A model generated the notes under the pieces. The model saw nothing but the letters and a program-made list of their open reading frames with translations. It searched no databases and was not told the DNA's origin. From Oscillospiraceae bacterium (GTDB lineage: Bacteria > Bacillota > Clostridia > Oscillospirales > UBA929), in the NCBI GenBank assembly GCA_009780275.1, contig WRAI01000011.1, positions 1-60,450 of the forward strand: a stretch of 60,450 nt of DNA, written 5' to 3'. The translations under genes were made by a program, and so were the position numbers. Numbering within the stretch: the stretch's first letter is position 1; each line of letters begins with the position of its first letter. Of the stretch, positions 25,278 to 33,597 are shown piece by piece.

Positions 25278-27473
25278 CTACCCGCCAACCGACAAATACG
25301 CCATCGCCGATTTCGCCATCAGTCGTTTTTTGCCCTTGTCGTCAAATTCGATTTCCAGCAAGCAATCACCGCCCATTGGGCGTGCACTGATGACCATACC
25401 GTTGCCGAACGCCGTGTGTGTTACGCGCATTCCCGGTTGAAAATCGGGCAACGGTGTGCTTGGTTTTGCTGCAGGAATCGCTGACCGCGTAGGGCGTGAC
25501 GGGCTGTAAACATCGCGGATGGTGGGTTGCGTTTGACGGTTTTCGTGTACGGTAACGCAGTCCTGCGGTATTTCGCTGATAAACCGTGACGGCTGATTAA
25601 ACGTTGTTTGCCCGTACAACATACGCGATTGTGCAGAAAATAAATGCAATATTTTCCGCGCTCGCGTTACGGCGACATAGCAGAGCCGCCGCTCTTCTTC
25701 GAGTTGAACCTGCTCATATACAGAGCGTGGGGATGGGAAAATATTTTCCTCTAATCCCACAAGCATCACACGATCAAACTCCAAGCCTTTGGCACTATGC
25801 ACAGTCATCAGCACGACGGCATCGCTGTTTTCGTCATACGTTTCAAGGTCGGTAAAAAGTGCAACTTCTTCGAGGAAACCTGACAATGCAGGCGTTTCGC
25901 CTTGCTCGGCGCAACGCTCTATGTACGCAGTAATGCTCGACTTTAATTCGCGGGCGTTGTTGGCGCGCTCTTTGTCTTTAGGGTCGTCTTTGGCTTCCCA
26001 GAATTCGCAATATTTTGTTTTTTGCAGCAATGCGTCGTATAGCTCGTCAAGCGGCAATTCGCTGTCGCGCAAATCGCCCAGCATTGTTGTAAAATTTATC
26101 ATGGCGTTTTGCACACGCGATAATTCAGGGTAAGCGTATGCTTTGGCGAGAACTTCGTACAATGTTATGCCGTTTTGCAGAGCAAGTGCTTGCGCTGTGT
26201 CGATGGATGTTTGCCCGATTTTGCGCGACGGCGTATTGACAATACGCAGCAAACGCAACGTGTCTTGCGGATTATTTATAACATGCAAATACGCCAGCAT
26301 ATCGCGGATTTCCAAGCGGTCAAAGAATCGCGTGCCGCCGACAATGCGATAGGGGATGGCGTTACGCCGCAAAGATTCCTCAATTTTATTTGCTTGCGCG
26401 TTAACGCGGTACAGTACGGCAAATTCGCGCAGTTTTGCACCTTCGCCTACGGCTTTCATAATTAGGTTGCAAACGGTTGAGGCCTCATAATCGCTGTTAT
26501 CCACGCAATGCCATGCAATTTTTTCGCCGTCGCCTTGGCTTGTCCACAACGTTTTGCCCAGACGTTGGCTGTTTTTGGCAATTAAGCCGTTAGCCGCGCG
26601 CAAAATCGTGCCGGTTGAGCGATAGTTTTCTTCCAAGCGCACAACAAGGGCGTCGGGATATTGTTCTTGGAAGTTCAAAATGTTTTCGACAGTTGCGCCG
26701 CGAAAACGGTAAATACTTTGGTCATCATCGCCGACAACGCAAAAGTTTCGATGTTCGTCTGCCAGCGCCGATGCAAGCAAATACTGCACATGGTTGGTGT
26801 CCTGATATTCGTCAATCATAATATAGCGAAACTTTGCGCGATAGTAATCAAGCAAGTCTTCGTTGGTCAGCAATAAGTTGACAGCATGGCACAAAATGTC
26901 ATCAAAATCAAGCGCATTTGCGTCACGCAATGCCTTTTGGTAATGTTTATAGAGTTTTGCGATAGTTTGTTCAAACGCCGTTTCGTCGTGCAATTGGGCG
27001 TATTGTTCGGGCGCAAGCAGCTGGTCTTTCGCCTTGGAAATTTCGGTCAAAACAGCGCGCGGCGGACAGTCGTTTGGGTCGATATTATGCTCGTTCATGA
27101 TGGCTTTTAGCACACGCTGGCTGTCGTCAGCATCGTAGATAGAAAACGAGCGAGTGAATCCCACACGGTCAATGTCGCGCCGCAAAATACGCACACACGC
27201 TGAGTGAAACGTATGCGCCCAAACGTCGGCGGCTTGCTCGCCAACGCGCTTTTCCAGCCTTTCGCGAATCTCGCCGCCGGCTTTGTTTGTAAAAGTAATC
27301 GCCAAAATTTGCCACGGCTTGACGCCGCGTTCAATCATATTTGCAACGCGTTCAATAAGCACTGTAGTTTTGCCGCTGCCGGCACCGGCGAGAATGAGCA
27401 AAGGGCCGTCAACATGGTCGACGGCCTGTTGTTGTTTGTCATTTAAGGTAGGGGCAGAGTGTTCGGTTTGCAT
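25278..27473 (-). CDS. pcrA: ATP-dependent DNA helicase PcrA/UvrD
   Basis: 731 residues. SF1A 3'-5' helicase used in repair and in clearing replication-transcription conflicts. Motifs in order: Q-motif LNDKQQQAV, Walker A GAGSGKTT with Lys35, TFTNKAGGEIRER, DEYQDTN, GDDDQSIYRFRGA, LEENYRS, TVHSAKGLEFDRV and YVAVTRAR. The C-terminal region ends with a small domain (GMRVTHTAFGNGMVI) like the RNA-polymerase-binding Tudor-type tail of PcrA. Start behind GGAGA with its own promoter. Complete. Confidence 0.96.
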   Translation of the reverse strand: MQTEHSAPTLNDKQQQAVDHVDGPLLILAGAGSGKTTVLIERVANMIERGVKPWQILAITFTNKAGGEIRERLEKRVGEQAADVWAHTFHSACVRILRRDIDRVGFTRSFSIYDADDSQRVLKAIMNEHNIDPNDCPPRAVLTEISKAKDQLLAPEQYAQLHDETAFEQTIAKLYKHYQKALRDANALDFDDILCHAVNLLLTNEDLLDYYRAKFRYIMIDEYQDTNHVQYLLASALADEHRNFCVVGDDDQSIYRFRGATVENILNFQEQYPDALVVRLEENYRSTGTILRAANGLIAKNSQRLGKTLWTSQGDGEKIAWHCVDNSDYEASTVCNLIMKAVGEGAKLREFAVLYRVNAQANKIEESLRRNAIPYRIVGGTRFFDRLEIRDMLAYLHVINNPQDTLRLLRIVNTPSRKIGQTSIDTAQALALQNGITLYEVLAKAYAYPELSRVQNAMINFTTMLGDLRDSELPLDELYDALLQKTKYCEFWEAKDDPKDKERANNARELKSSITAYIERCAEQGETPALSGFLEEVALFTDLETYDENSDAVVLMTVHSAKGLEFDRVMLVGLEENIFPSPRSVYEQVQLEEERRLCYVAVTRARKILHLFSAQSRMLYGQTTFNQPSRFISEIPQDCVTVHENRQTQPTIRDVYSPSRPTRSAIPAAKPSTPLPDFQPGMRVTHTAFGNGMVISARPMGGDCLLEIEFDDKGKKRLMAKSAMAYLSVGG

Positions 27474-27504
27474 AATGTTCTCCTGTCAAATGGATATATT
27501 TGTT

Positions 27505-27533
27505 ATTCTATCACAAAATGACAATACTTGCAA
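27505..27533 (-). promoter_or_regulatory. Sigma-A promoter for pcrA
   Basis: Minus-strand TTGCAA (27533-27528), 17-bp spacer, TAGAAT (27510-27505), about 31 bp before the pcrA start. Confidence 0.65.
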
Positions 27534-27618
27534 ACAAAAAACTTGACATCGGCTCGGCATTATGATACGGCTGTTTCGCTAATGAGAAGGCGGGAAATCT
27601 TTATTTGGGGAAGTTGGC

Positions 27619-27696
27619 ATGAAAGAAAAAATCATTGAGTTTCTGCTAAATAATGCTGAGCCGTCTATTGTATTAAGGTACTTGCTTATTCGCTAA
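27619..27696 (+). pseudogene. 25-codon open frame, possible gene remnant
   Basis: ATG with GGGGAAG upstream encodes MKEKIIEFLLNNAEPSIVLR plus five residues, then TAA. This opening resembles the N-terminus of larger clostridial proteins that start with an MKEKII-type helix and a NPSI-like turn, so it may be the stub of a degraded gene. It could equally be a chance or leader frame. Confidence 0.3.
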
Positions 27697-27802
27697 TCGG
27701 AGAAAAACGCCTCGGAGAATGGTATATATATCGATTCGCCCACGCATAAACAGCGTAGTTGCCTCATAGACTGTCCTAGCGAACGAGAAGAGAGGCAATA
27801 AC

Positions 27803-28435
27803 ATGAATTGGAATATAAACGCCGTCACCCTTTGCGGCAAGGTGATCAGCGCGCCGCAAGTGTCGCATACGACACACCGCGAAACGTTTTATGGCTTTGT
27901 GTTGGAAAGCCGTCGCTTGTCAGGTATTGACGATTATGTGAAAATCATTTGCCCGGAATCAATGTTAAAAGAAGCTGCCGTTGACATTGGCGACACGATT
28001 GCCGTGCAGGGTGCGTTGCGATCGTATAACAACAAGAGCGGCATTGGCAATCGTTTGATTATTACGGTGTTGGCGCAAAGTATTATACACAGCCAAGGCG
28101 AGCCACATAATATTGTCTCATTATGCGGAACGCTATGCAAAGCACCTGTTTTTCGTAAAACGCCGTTAGGGCGCGAAATTTGCGATATGCTTTTGGCAGT
28201 CAACCGTCGTTACGGACGCGCCGACTATCTTCCGTGTATTGTATGGGGTGGGCAAGCGCGTGAATTCGCCGATTGTGAAATTGGAACGAAATTATCGATT
28301 GAAGGGCGCATACAAAGCCGTACATATCAAAAAATAGAAGATGGTATAACAGTAGAAAAAATAGCATACGAAGTATCGATTGGGAAAATTGAGATATTTG
28401 ATGAAATAATTGGCAACGAAGAAGGATATCACTGA
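27803..28435 (+). CDS. Two-OB-fold single-stranded DNA-binding-like protein
   Basis: 210 residues, start behind GAGAGG. Two successive SSB-like OB folds can be seen. The first, residues about 5-95, has VTLCGKVISAP, ETFYGFVLESRR and GDTIAVQGALRSY. The second, about 103-200, has NIVSLCGTLCKAPVFR, REICDMLLAVNR, YLPCIVWGGQA and LSIEGRIQSRTY. Standard bacterial SSB has one OB fold and an acidic IPF-type tail; this protein has no such tail. Position immediately before a spore protein gene hints at a DNA-related, perhaps developmental, role (inference). Confidence 0.75.
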   Translation: MNWNINAVTLCGKVISAPQVSHTTHRETFYGFVLESRRLSGIDDYVKIICPESMLKEAAVDIGDTIAVQGALRSYNNKSGIGNRLIITVLAQSIIHSQGEPHNIVSLCGTLCKAPVFRKTPLGREICDMLLAVNRRYGRADYLPCIVWGGQAREFADCEIGTKLSIEGRIQSRTYQKIEDGITVEKIAYEVSIGKIEIFDEIIGNEEGYH

Positions 28436-28465
28436 GTATAAAGCACAATGTGATGGCACACACTA
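28436..28465 (+). promoter_or_regulatory. Putative sigma-G/F promoter for the spore protein gene
   Basis: GTATA (28436-28440), 18-bp spacer, CACACTA (28459-28465). This matches the forespore consensus (GHATR and CATNHTA) with one mismatch, about 42 bp before the start codon. Expression in the forespore would suit the gene product. Confidence 0.5.
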
Positions 28466-28507
28466 TCATCGCGCAATGCCTTTTGACATCAGAAGGAGAT
28501 AAATACT

Positions 28508-28696
28508 ATGGCTAACCAAGCTCTTGTACCTGAAGCAAAAGAAGCGCTCAGCCGCTTCAAAATGGAAGCTGCCCGCGAAGTTGGCGTTAACTTGAAACAA
28601 GGTTACAACGGTGACTTGACAGCACGCCAAGCCGGATCGGTTGGCGGCCAAATGGTCAAAAAAATGATTCAAAGCTACGAACAAGGCATGAAGTAA
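28508..28696 (+). CDS. Alpha/beta-type small acid-soluble spore protein
   Basis: 62 residues, behind AAGGAG. It carries the SASP alpha/beta layout: ALSRFKMEAAREVGV, then GDLTARQAGSVGGQMVKKM. Such proteins coat and protect DNA in dormant spores and are degraded at germination by Gpr, which cuts in the FKxExA-type region (here FKMEAA). Its presence is the strongest sign that the organism forms endospores. Followed by a strong bidirectional terminator. Confidence 0.95.
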   Translation: MANQALVPEAKEALSRFKMEAAREVGVNLKQGYNGDLTARQAGSVGGQMVKKMIQSYEQGMK

Positions 28697-28705
28697 CTCA
28701 CGCCC

Positions 28706-28751
28706 TACCGTAATAAAAAACCGCCCGTGAGGGCGGTTTTTTATTACGGTA
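28706..28751. terminator. Bidirectional rho-independent terminator
   Basis: A perfect 21-bp inverted repeat with a GTGA loop: a GC core (ACCGCCC/GGGCGGT) flanked by A6 and T6 tracts so that both strands read as stem plus U-run. It serves the spore protein gene and the convergent serpin gene. Confidence 0.92.
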
Positions 28752-28761
28752 TAACCCTAGG

Positions 28762-30087
28762 TTATGGTTGGTTAACCGCGCCCGTAAACAGCACTTGCGC
28801 ACCGCCGTCTGCCCACTGGTACAGCACGAAGACAAAAGGTCGATCGCAAATCATTTCAAAGGGTATAGCTGGTTCCGGCTCCTCGGGGATGCCGTCATTA
28901 ACAGCCTCCATCACTGTTACAGCGGCGGCAGTTGTTCCTTTTTCGTCGACTTCAATCACGGATTTTTGCACGACTTGGCCAAGCCGTACAAAGTCGCCAC
29001 TTTCAATCAACCCGCCTATTGTCGGCCCGGTGAGTGGGTTGAATAAGGGAACGCCCAAGGCGTCCAAAGTTTCTCCTAAACCATCAAGCCGGTTTTCGAG
29101 GGAGAAGCGGGGCAAGAGCAACCGTCCTGTGGCATCGGAATCACCGTCTGCGCGAATTTGCTCAAAGCGTTGGTTGGTCATGCCGGCAAGCAGGTTGTTG
29201 GCGTCGCCGTCACGGGGCAGCAGAACCATCATGCCGCCGCCGTGTGTAAAGCGGAGTTGTGTAGCTTGCAAATAGGCATCCTCGAAGTAAAATTGCCCGT
29301 CGCCTTGCCGCACCATAAAGTGCGCTGTTGTTTCGCCCGACGGCGCGTGGAAGATGTCTTCAATGGTTGCCGAAGGACTAAATTCCCACGACCAACGATC
29401 GGAGAAGTAGATGGCGTTGGCAATGGCGACAATGGCATATGGGCTGAATTCTTCAATAATGTCACGGATCAGCCCGTTCGTTTGCTCATACGCCCAAGTA
29501 TTGACGGCATCGACAGCGATTTGTGAGCTGAAATTGACATTAAACGCTGCACCGCGGAAGTAGTCCATAAATATCTGCGCGAAGTTTTGCCGCAATCTGA
29601 CGCTGTCGTCAACGAAAATGGCGTTGACAATGCGGAGCGGGTTATGGAACTCGTCGAGCCAGTCGTTTTCTTCGGCGGACTGACGGGCGCTCTCGCGGTT
29701 GAGGGAGAAGAGCATACGGGCGGCGGCACGGTTGACATCGTCAACGGAAATGCCCGCAATGCCGAGGGCTTCGAGTAGTTCGTTGATATGGGCTTCGGTG
29801 GTGGCATTGAGCAGCGCAGCAAGCGGCAACCAAACCGAGTAGGGAGATACGATCAGATTTTCATCGCCTAATTCTTGCGCCAGCGCGGCACTCAGCCGAA
29901 ACGCAAAGTCGTTTGCGCCCTGCGCCACCCCGGCGGCAGTTTGCGGGTTGAGGTCGGGATTGTGCAGCCCTGTGTCATTGACCGGGGCTGCAACAGTGTT
30001 GCCGTTTTCGCTGATGTCACGACAGCCAAAAAGGGGAAGCAACGTAAAAAGGATGGTCAGGAACAGTGCGAGTGTGCGTTTTTTCAT
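28762..30087 (-). CDS. Serpin-family lipoprotein
   Basis: 441 residues, start behind GGGAGG. A type II signal peptide with lipobox LFGC (Cys22) points to a membrane-anchored extracellular protein. The serpin fold follows: SPYSVWLPLAALLNATT early, and NAIYFSDRW with HFMVRQGDGQFYFED in the middle. The reactive-centre hinge EKGTTAAAVTVMEAV is Ala-rich with G15-T14, as required for loop insertion, so an inhibitory role is likely. The C-terminal DRPFVFVLY is also present. Counting from P17 puts Asp at about P1. Divergent from the PadR gene, which may regulate it. Confidence 0.93.
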   Translation of the reverse strand: MKKRTLALFLTILFTLLPLFGCRDISENGNTVAAPVNDTGLHNPDLNPQTAAGVAQGANDFAFRLSAALAQELGDENLIVSPYSVWLPLAALLNATTEAHINELLEALGIAGISVDDVNRAAARMLFSLNRESARQSAEENDWLDEFHNPLRIVNAIFVDDSVRLRQNFAQIFMDYFRGAAFNVNFSSQIAVDAVNTWAYEQTNGLIRDIIEEFSPYAIVAIANAIYFSDRWSWEFSPSATIEDIFHAPSGETTAHFMVRQGDGQFYFEDAYLQATQLRFTHGGGMMVLLPRDGDANNLLAGMTNQRFEQIRADGDSDATGRLLLPRFSLENRLDGLGETLDALGVPLFNPLTGPTIGGLIESGDFVRLGQVVQKSVIEVDEKGTTAAAVTVMEAVNDGIPEEPEPAIPFEMICDRPFVFVLYQWADGGAQVLFTGAVNQP

Positions 30088-30108
30088 AAGAAGCCTCCCA
30101 AAGTTGCA

Positions 30109-30137
30109 TTGATAAATAATATTGCTTGATGTATAAT
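30109..30137 (+). promoter_or_regulatory. Sigma-A promoter for the PadR gene
   Basis: TTGATA (30109-30114), 17-bp spacer, consensus TATAAT (30132-30137), 22 bp before the start at 30160. The region between serpin and padR is only 72 bp, so regulator binding here could affect both genes. Confidence 0.75.
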
Positions 30138-30159
30138 ACGTTAGCAGGGGGTATTGAAA

Positions 30160-30459
30160 ATGAACAAAGAAATAAAAAAAGGCTTACTTGACGCCTGTGT
30201 CTTAAAGCTGTTGGAAGAAAAAGAGTCATACGGATATGCTGTTACAGCTGATATGCGGGAACTTATAGATGTAAGCGACTCGTCATTGTACCCGGTGTTG
30301 CGCCGTCTGGAACAATCGGGCTGCTTGACGACTTATCATCGTCCGTACAACGGTCGCATGCGGAAATATTATGAAATTACGCCTGCTGGATTGCGGTGCT
30401 TGGCGGAAATGCGGCGTGATTGGCAAGAGGTGATAGCAGTGGTGCAACATATCATGTAG
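30160..30459 (+). CDS. PadR-family transcriptional regulator
   Basis: 99 residues from the ATG at 30160 with GGGGG 8 nt upstream; a TTG two codons earlier is less likely. Winged helix-turn-helix of the PadR group: KKGLLDACVLKLLEEKESYG, DVSDSSLYPVLRRLEQSG and GRMRKYYEITPAGLR (beta wing). It is a short single-domain form. Members usually repress a neighbouring transporter or stress gene in response to a small ligand. No transporter is adjacent, so the divergent serpin gene is the nearest candidate target (inference). Confidence 0.9.
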   Translation: MNKEIKKGLLDACVLKLLEEKESYGYAVTADMRELIDVSDSSLYPVLRRLEQSGCLTTYHRPYNGRMRKYYEITPAGLRCLAEMRRDWQEVIAVVQHIM

Positions 30460-30475
30460 CGGTGGCACACTTACA

Positions 30476-31255
30476 TTAAATCTCGCCGCGAAATGCGTAG
30501 CAAACTTGCCCTGTTAAAAATAAATGCCCCTCGTCGTCTTGGTGGACGGTGATGTCACCGCCGGCCATACGGACGGTGACTGACGGCTGGCATTTTCGCT
30601 TGTCAATCATCAGCGCAGCAGCGGCGGCAGCGGCAGTGCCGTCACTGAATGTTTCGTTACCGGTGCGGTTCCATAGACGCAACGCTAAAGTCTTGAGGTC
30701 ACTCGCTGAAACAAAGCCAACGTCGATACCGCCGTCCTGTGATGGGTCGCGTGACAGCTTTTGACCGAGTGACTCAACAGGCTCGCTGTACAGTTTGTCT
30801 TCCTCCATGAATATATATCGCTCACCGAGACTAACGCAATTCATCTTGAGATATGGGTTATAAATGGGAGGCTTGGTCATACGCGCCTGCCCCAAGTCAA
30901 TGGTTACGCTGTACGCCTCTTCACTCCTGGATGGTGTGACCAACACTTCCTTGACACCGTGATATGTTTCGATGGTCATGGCGGTATTGCTGACGTGTCC
31001 GTCATCGTAGAGAAACTTTGCCGCGCAGCGTATTGAGTCGCCACAGAGTATGACGGCCGCGCCGTTACTCGTATACACTGAAATGCGCGCGTGTGCCACC
31101 GTAGACGGGTGCACAACTACAAGGGTTTGCGCGCCTATGCCAAGCCGCCGATCACAAAGGTATGGCACCGCAAGTACACTTTCATCGACAGACGAAGTGA
31201 TGCCGTCAAGCAAAGCAATGTCATGCTGACAGGCATACATTTTAACAAAGTGCAT
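30476..31255 (-). CDS. Diaminopimelate epimerase-like protein with an altered active site
   Basis: 259 residues from the ATG at 31255 behind GGAGG; the longer open frame lacks a ribosome binding site. The two-domain DapF fold is recognisable from MHFVKMYACQHD, DRRLGIGAQTLVVV, the first cysteine motif LCGDSIRC (C71) and GHLFLTGQVCYAF. The second catalytic Cys, normally in ACGTG or ACGSG, is Asp205 in ETFSDGT, and the NPHC-type substrate motif is replaced by GERY. DapF racemises by a two-cysteine mechanism, so this is probably not a normal DAP epimerase. It may be another isomerase or a binding protein. Confidence 0.75.
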   Translation of the reverse strand: MHFVKMYACQHDIALLDGITSSVDESVLAVPYLCDRRLGIGAQTLVVVHPSTVAHARISVYTSNGAAVILCGDSIRCAAKFLYDDGHVSNTAMTIETYHGVKEVLVTPSRSEEAYSVTIDLGQARMTKPPIYNPYLKMNCVSLGERYIFMEEDKLYSEPVESLGQKLSRDPSQDGGIDVGFVSASDLKTLALRLWNRTGNETFSDGTAAAAAAALMIDKRKCQPSVTVRMAGGDITVHQDDEGHLFLTGQVCYAFRGEI

Positions 31256-31336
31256 AGCGTTGCCTCCAAAATATAAACGTATGTTATATTCATTGTAACA
31301 TAGTATAGAAATCTTTTCAAGGCAGAAAACTTGCTC

Positions 31337-31365
31337 TTGCCTTTTCTTGTGTTTTGCCGTATAAT
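31337..31365 (+). promoter_or_regulatory. Sigma-A promoter for hprK
   Basis: TTGCCT (31337-31342), 17-bp spacer, TATAAT (31360-31365), 34 bp before the chosen hprK start. Confidence 0.7.
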
Positions 31366-31399
31366 GGCAAAAGTGAAACAATCAGAGGATGTGAATCAA

Positions 31400-32362
31400 A
31401 TGACTGAAGCGCCTTATCGTGTCAAGCTGACAGACTTCATTAAAGAATTTAATTTAACGGTGCTGCATGAACCACCGCATATCGCCGATATTGAGATTAC
31501 TACCGACGATGTCAACCGTCCCGGGTTGCAGTTGACCGGTTTTTTTGATTACTTTGAGCCGTCACGTCTACAGATTATGGGCAAAGTGGAGGCGACGTAT
31601 TTAGAGACTTTGACACCCAAGCAGCGGCGTGAGAATTTTGACGCGCTCTTTTCGCGTAAAATTCCGGCACTGATTGTCAGTCGAGGCATAGAACCATGCT
31701 CTGAGTGTCTTGCCTCTGCAAAAAAATATGAAGTGCCGTTGTTGCAAACGCAGGAATCGACGGCGTATATCATGAGTGCCATGGTGGCGTCACTCAAAGT
31801 GTCACTGGCACCGCGTGTGACGCGGCACGGTGTGTTGGTTGAGGTTTATGGCGAGGGTATTTTGCTCTTTGGCGAAAGCGGCGTGGGCAAAAGCGAAACG
31901 GCAATTGAACTGGTCAAACGCGGGCACCGGCTGATTGCCGACGATGCTGTAGAAATCAAGCGCGTGTCGGCCATTAGCCTTGTGGGCAGCGCGCCTGAGC
32001 TGATTCGGCATTATATTGAACTGCGCGGCATTGGTGTGGTGGATGTGCGCCGCATTTTTGGCATGGGCGCAGTCAATCAGAGCGAAAAAATCGACTTGGT
32101 GATTCACCTTGAAATGTGGGATGATAAGAAGCAGTATGACAGGCTGGGGCTCGACCAAATGACAACTGAGATCCTCGGCGTGGAGATTCCCAAACTGGAA
32201 GTGCCTGTCAAGCCGGGGCGAAATTTGGCTATTATCATTGAAGTTGCCGCTATGAATTTGCGGCATAAAAAGTTGGGCTACAATGCCGCTAAGGAGTTTA
32301 CCGACAGAATCAGCCGCCATTTCGGACAGGATGGCAGCGACGACTGGGGGCAATCGTCTTGA
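31400..32362 (+). CDS. hprK: HPr kinase/phosphorylase
   Basis: 320 residues from the ATG at 31400 with GAGGA 10 nt upstream. It phosphorylates and dephosphorylates Ser46 of HPr, setting carbon catabolite control and PTS activity in Firmicutes. The P-loop GESGVGKSE is at about residue 158, followed by LIADDAVEIKR, the ELRGIGVVDVRRIFG signature and KPGRNLAIIIEVAAMN. The N-terminal domain is also present. The stop overlaps the TTG start of the PHP gene by 4 nt. Confidence 0.97.
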   Translation: MTEAPYRVKLTDFIKEFNLTVLHEPPHIADIEITTDDVNRPGLQLTGFFDYFEPSRLQIMGKVEATYLETLTPKQRRENFDALFSRKIPALIVSRGIEPCSECLASAKKYEVPLLQTQESTAYIMSAMVASLKVSLAPRVTRHGVLVEVYGEGILLFGESGVGKSETAIELVKRGHRLIADDAVEIKRVSAISLVGSAPELIRHYIELRGIGVVDVRRIFGMGAVNQSEKIDLVIHLEMWDDKKQYDRLGLDQMTTEILGVEIPKLEVPVKPGRNLAIIIEVAAMNLRHKKLGYNAAKEFTDRISRHFGQDGSDDWGQSS

Positions 32363-33141
32363 ACGTGATGATGCATGATTTTGCCTTAGGCGAAGAGCGC
32401 GGTCTCCGCCACGGCAAAACCAACAATAAATTGATTGCCGATTTGCATATACATACTAACGCCTGCGGGCACGCTACGCCCACGATTGAAGAAGCTGCCG
32501 CTGCGGCAAAACAAAAAGGGCTGAGCATTATTGCCATCACCGAACACGGTCCCGATGTGCATGACGCGCCGCCGCTTGAATATTTCGTTGATATTTCTCA
32601 AAATTATCCGCGCGAAATTGACGGTGTGACAGTACTTGGCGGCATTGAACTCAACATGATGCCAAATGGTTATGATTTACCCGATGATATTCTTGCGCAG
32701 CTGGATTTTGTGCTTTGCTCGCAGCATCAATGGTGTTACCCGCCGTCGGATGACCGTGAAGTCGTGACTGCCGATTGGATTAAAGCTTGCGAACACCCGC
32801 ATATTGACGGTATTGCACATGTTGGGCAAAGCGATTATAATATTGGTTACGATGCCATAGTACGCGCGTGTGTGCGCACTGACACAGTGCTGGAAGTTAA
32901 CAACACGTCGCTCCGCTTTGGGCGTGAGTCACGCGAAACATTTGAGCATTGGTTGAAATTGTGCGCCAAATATGATTGTCCTGTAATCGTTAATAGTGAC
33001 GCGCATGATGCACGATTTGTCGGCAATGTTGATTTGGCGATGGACCTGCTGCAAGAGATTGGCTTTCCCGAAGATTTGGTATTGAATACCAATGAAACGA
33101 GGTTTCGGGCGTGGCTTGCGAGGCGGAGGAGGAATATATAG
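32359..33141 (+). CDS. PHP-domain phosphatase (YcdX-like)
   Basis: 260 residues from the TTG at 32359, which has GGGGG 9 nt upstream and overlaps hprK (TTGA); ATGs at 32368 and 32371 are alternatives. The PHP metal site is intact: DLHIHTNACGHA (residues 28-39), ITEHGP, GIELN, LCSQH and NSDAH. Such proteins are metal-dependent phosphoesterases. The hprK-PHP pairing is common in Clostridia, often with murB close by, as it is about 5 kb away here. Confidence 0.88.
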   Translation: MNVMMHDFALGEERGLRHGKTNNKLIADLHIHTNACGHATPTIEEAAAAAKQKGLSIIAITEHGPDVHDAPPLEYFVDISQNYPREIDGVTVLGGIELNMMPNGYDLPDDILAQLDFVLCSQHQWCYPPSDDREVVTADWIKACEHPHIDGIAHVGQSDYNIGYDAIVRACVRTDTVLEVNNTSLRFGRESRETFEHWLKLCAKYDCPVIVNSDAHDARFVGNVDLAMDLLQEIGFPEDLVLNTNETRFRAWLARRRRNI

Positions 33142-33557
33142 TGAGCAAAAAGGCCGAAATCGCCGCCGATCTCTTCCACAACAGTTTCAATTGCGGACAA
33201 GCAATTTTCGGTGCATTTTCCGAGGACTATGGACTGGAAAAAGACACGGCATTAAAAATTGCCGGCGGGCTCAGCAGCGGGATGCGAAGCGGTGAGGTCT
33301 GTGGTGCAGTGGCGGGCGCGGTGTTGGTAATCGGCCTGAAATACGGCCACACCAAGAGGTTTTGTTATGAACGAACAGAAGAATTCACGGCGAAGTTCAA
33401 GGAAGAAAACAAGCACTTAGCTTGCCGCGATTTGCTTGGCTATGATATCTCAACCCCCGAAGGCAGAGCAAAGGCCATTGAGGAAAATATGTTTAGAACG
33501 ATTTGCGTTGATATGGTTGTCAGTGCGGCGGATATACTGGTTGAGCTGGGGTATTAA
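33141..33557 (+). CDS. C_GCAxxG_C_C family protein
   Basis: 138 residues from the GTG at 33141, with GGAGGA upstream and a one-base overlap with the PHP stop (TAGTG). The family pattern is visible: SFNCGQAIFGAFSEDYGL, GGLSSGMRSGEVCGAVAGA and a later HLACRDLLGYD. These conserved cysteines suggest a redox or metal-related role; the function of the family is not established. Part of the hprK operon by spacing. Confidence 0.85.
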   Translation: MSKKAEIAADLFHNSFNCGQAIFGAFSEDYGLEKDTALKIAGGLSSGMRSGEVCGAVAGAVLVIGLKYGHTKRFCYERTEEFTAKFKEENKHLACRDLLGYDISTPEGRAKAIEENMFRTICVDMVVSAADILVELGY

Positions 33558-33597
33558 GCGTTACATTATAAAAGATATATATCAGGAGGAACATCTC

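Larger units (their letters stand above)
27474..27802. other. 329-nt intergenic region between pcrA and the SSB-like gene
   Basis: It holds the pcrA promoter on the minus strand, a TTGACA on the plus strand at 27543 without a convincing -10, a 25-codon open frame at 27619, and a loosely repeated TTCGCTAAT-GAGAA phrase (about 27575 and 27689). I see no tRNA, riboswitch fold or terminator. It may be the remains of a decayed gene. Confidence 0.5.
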
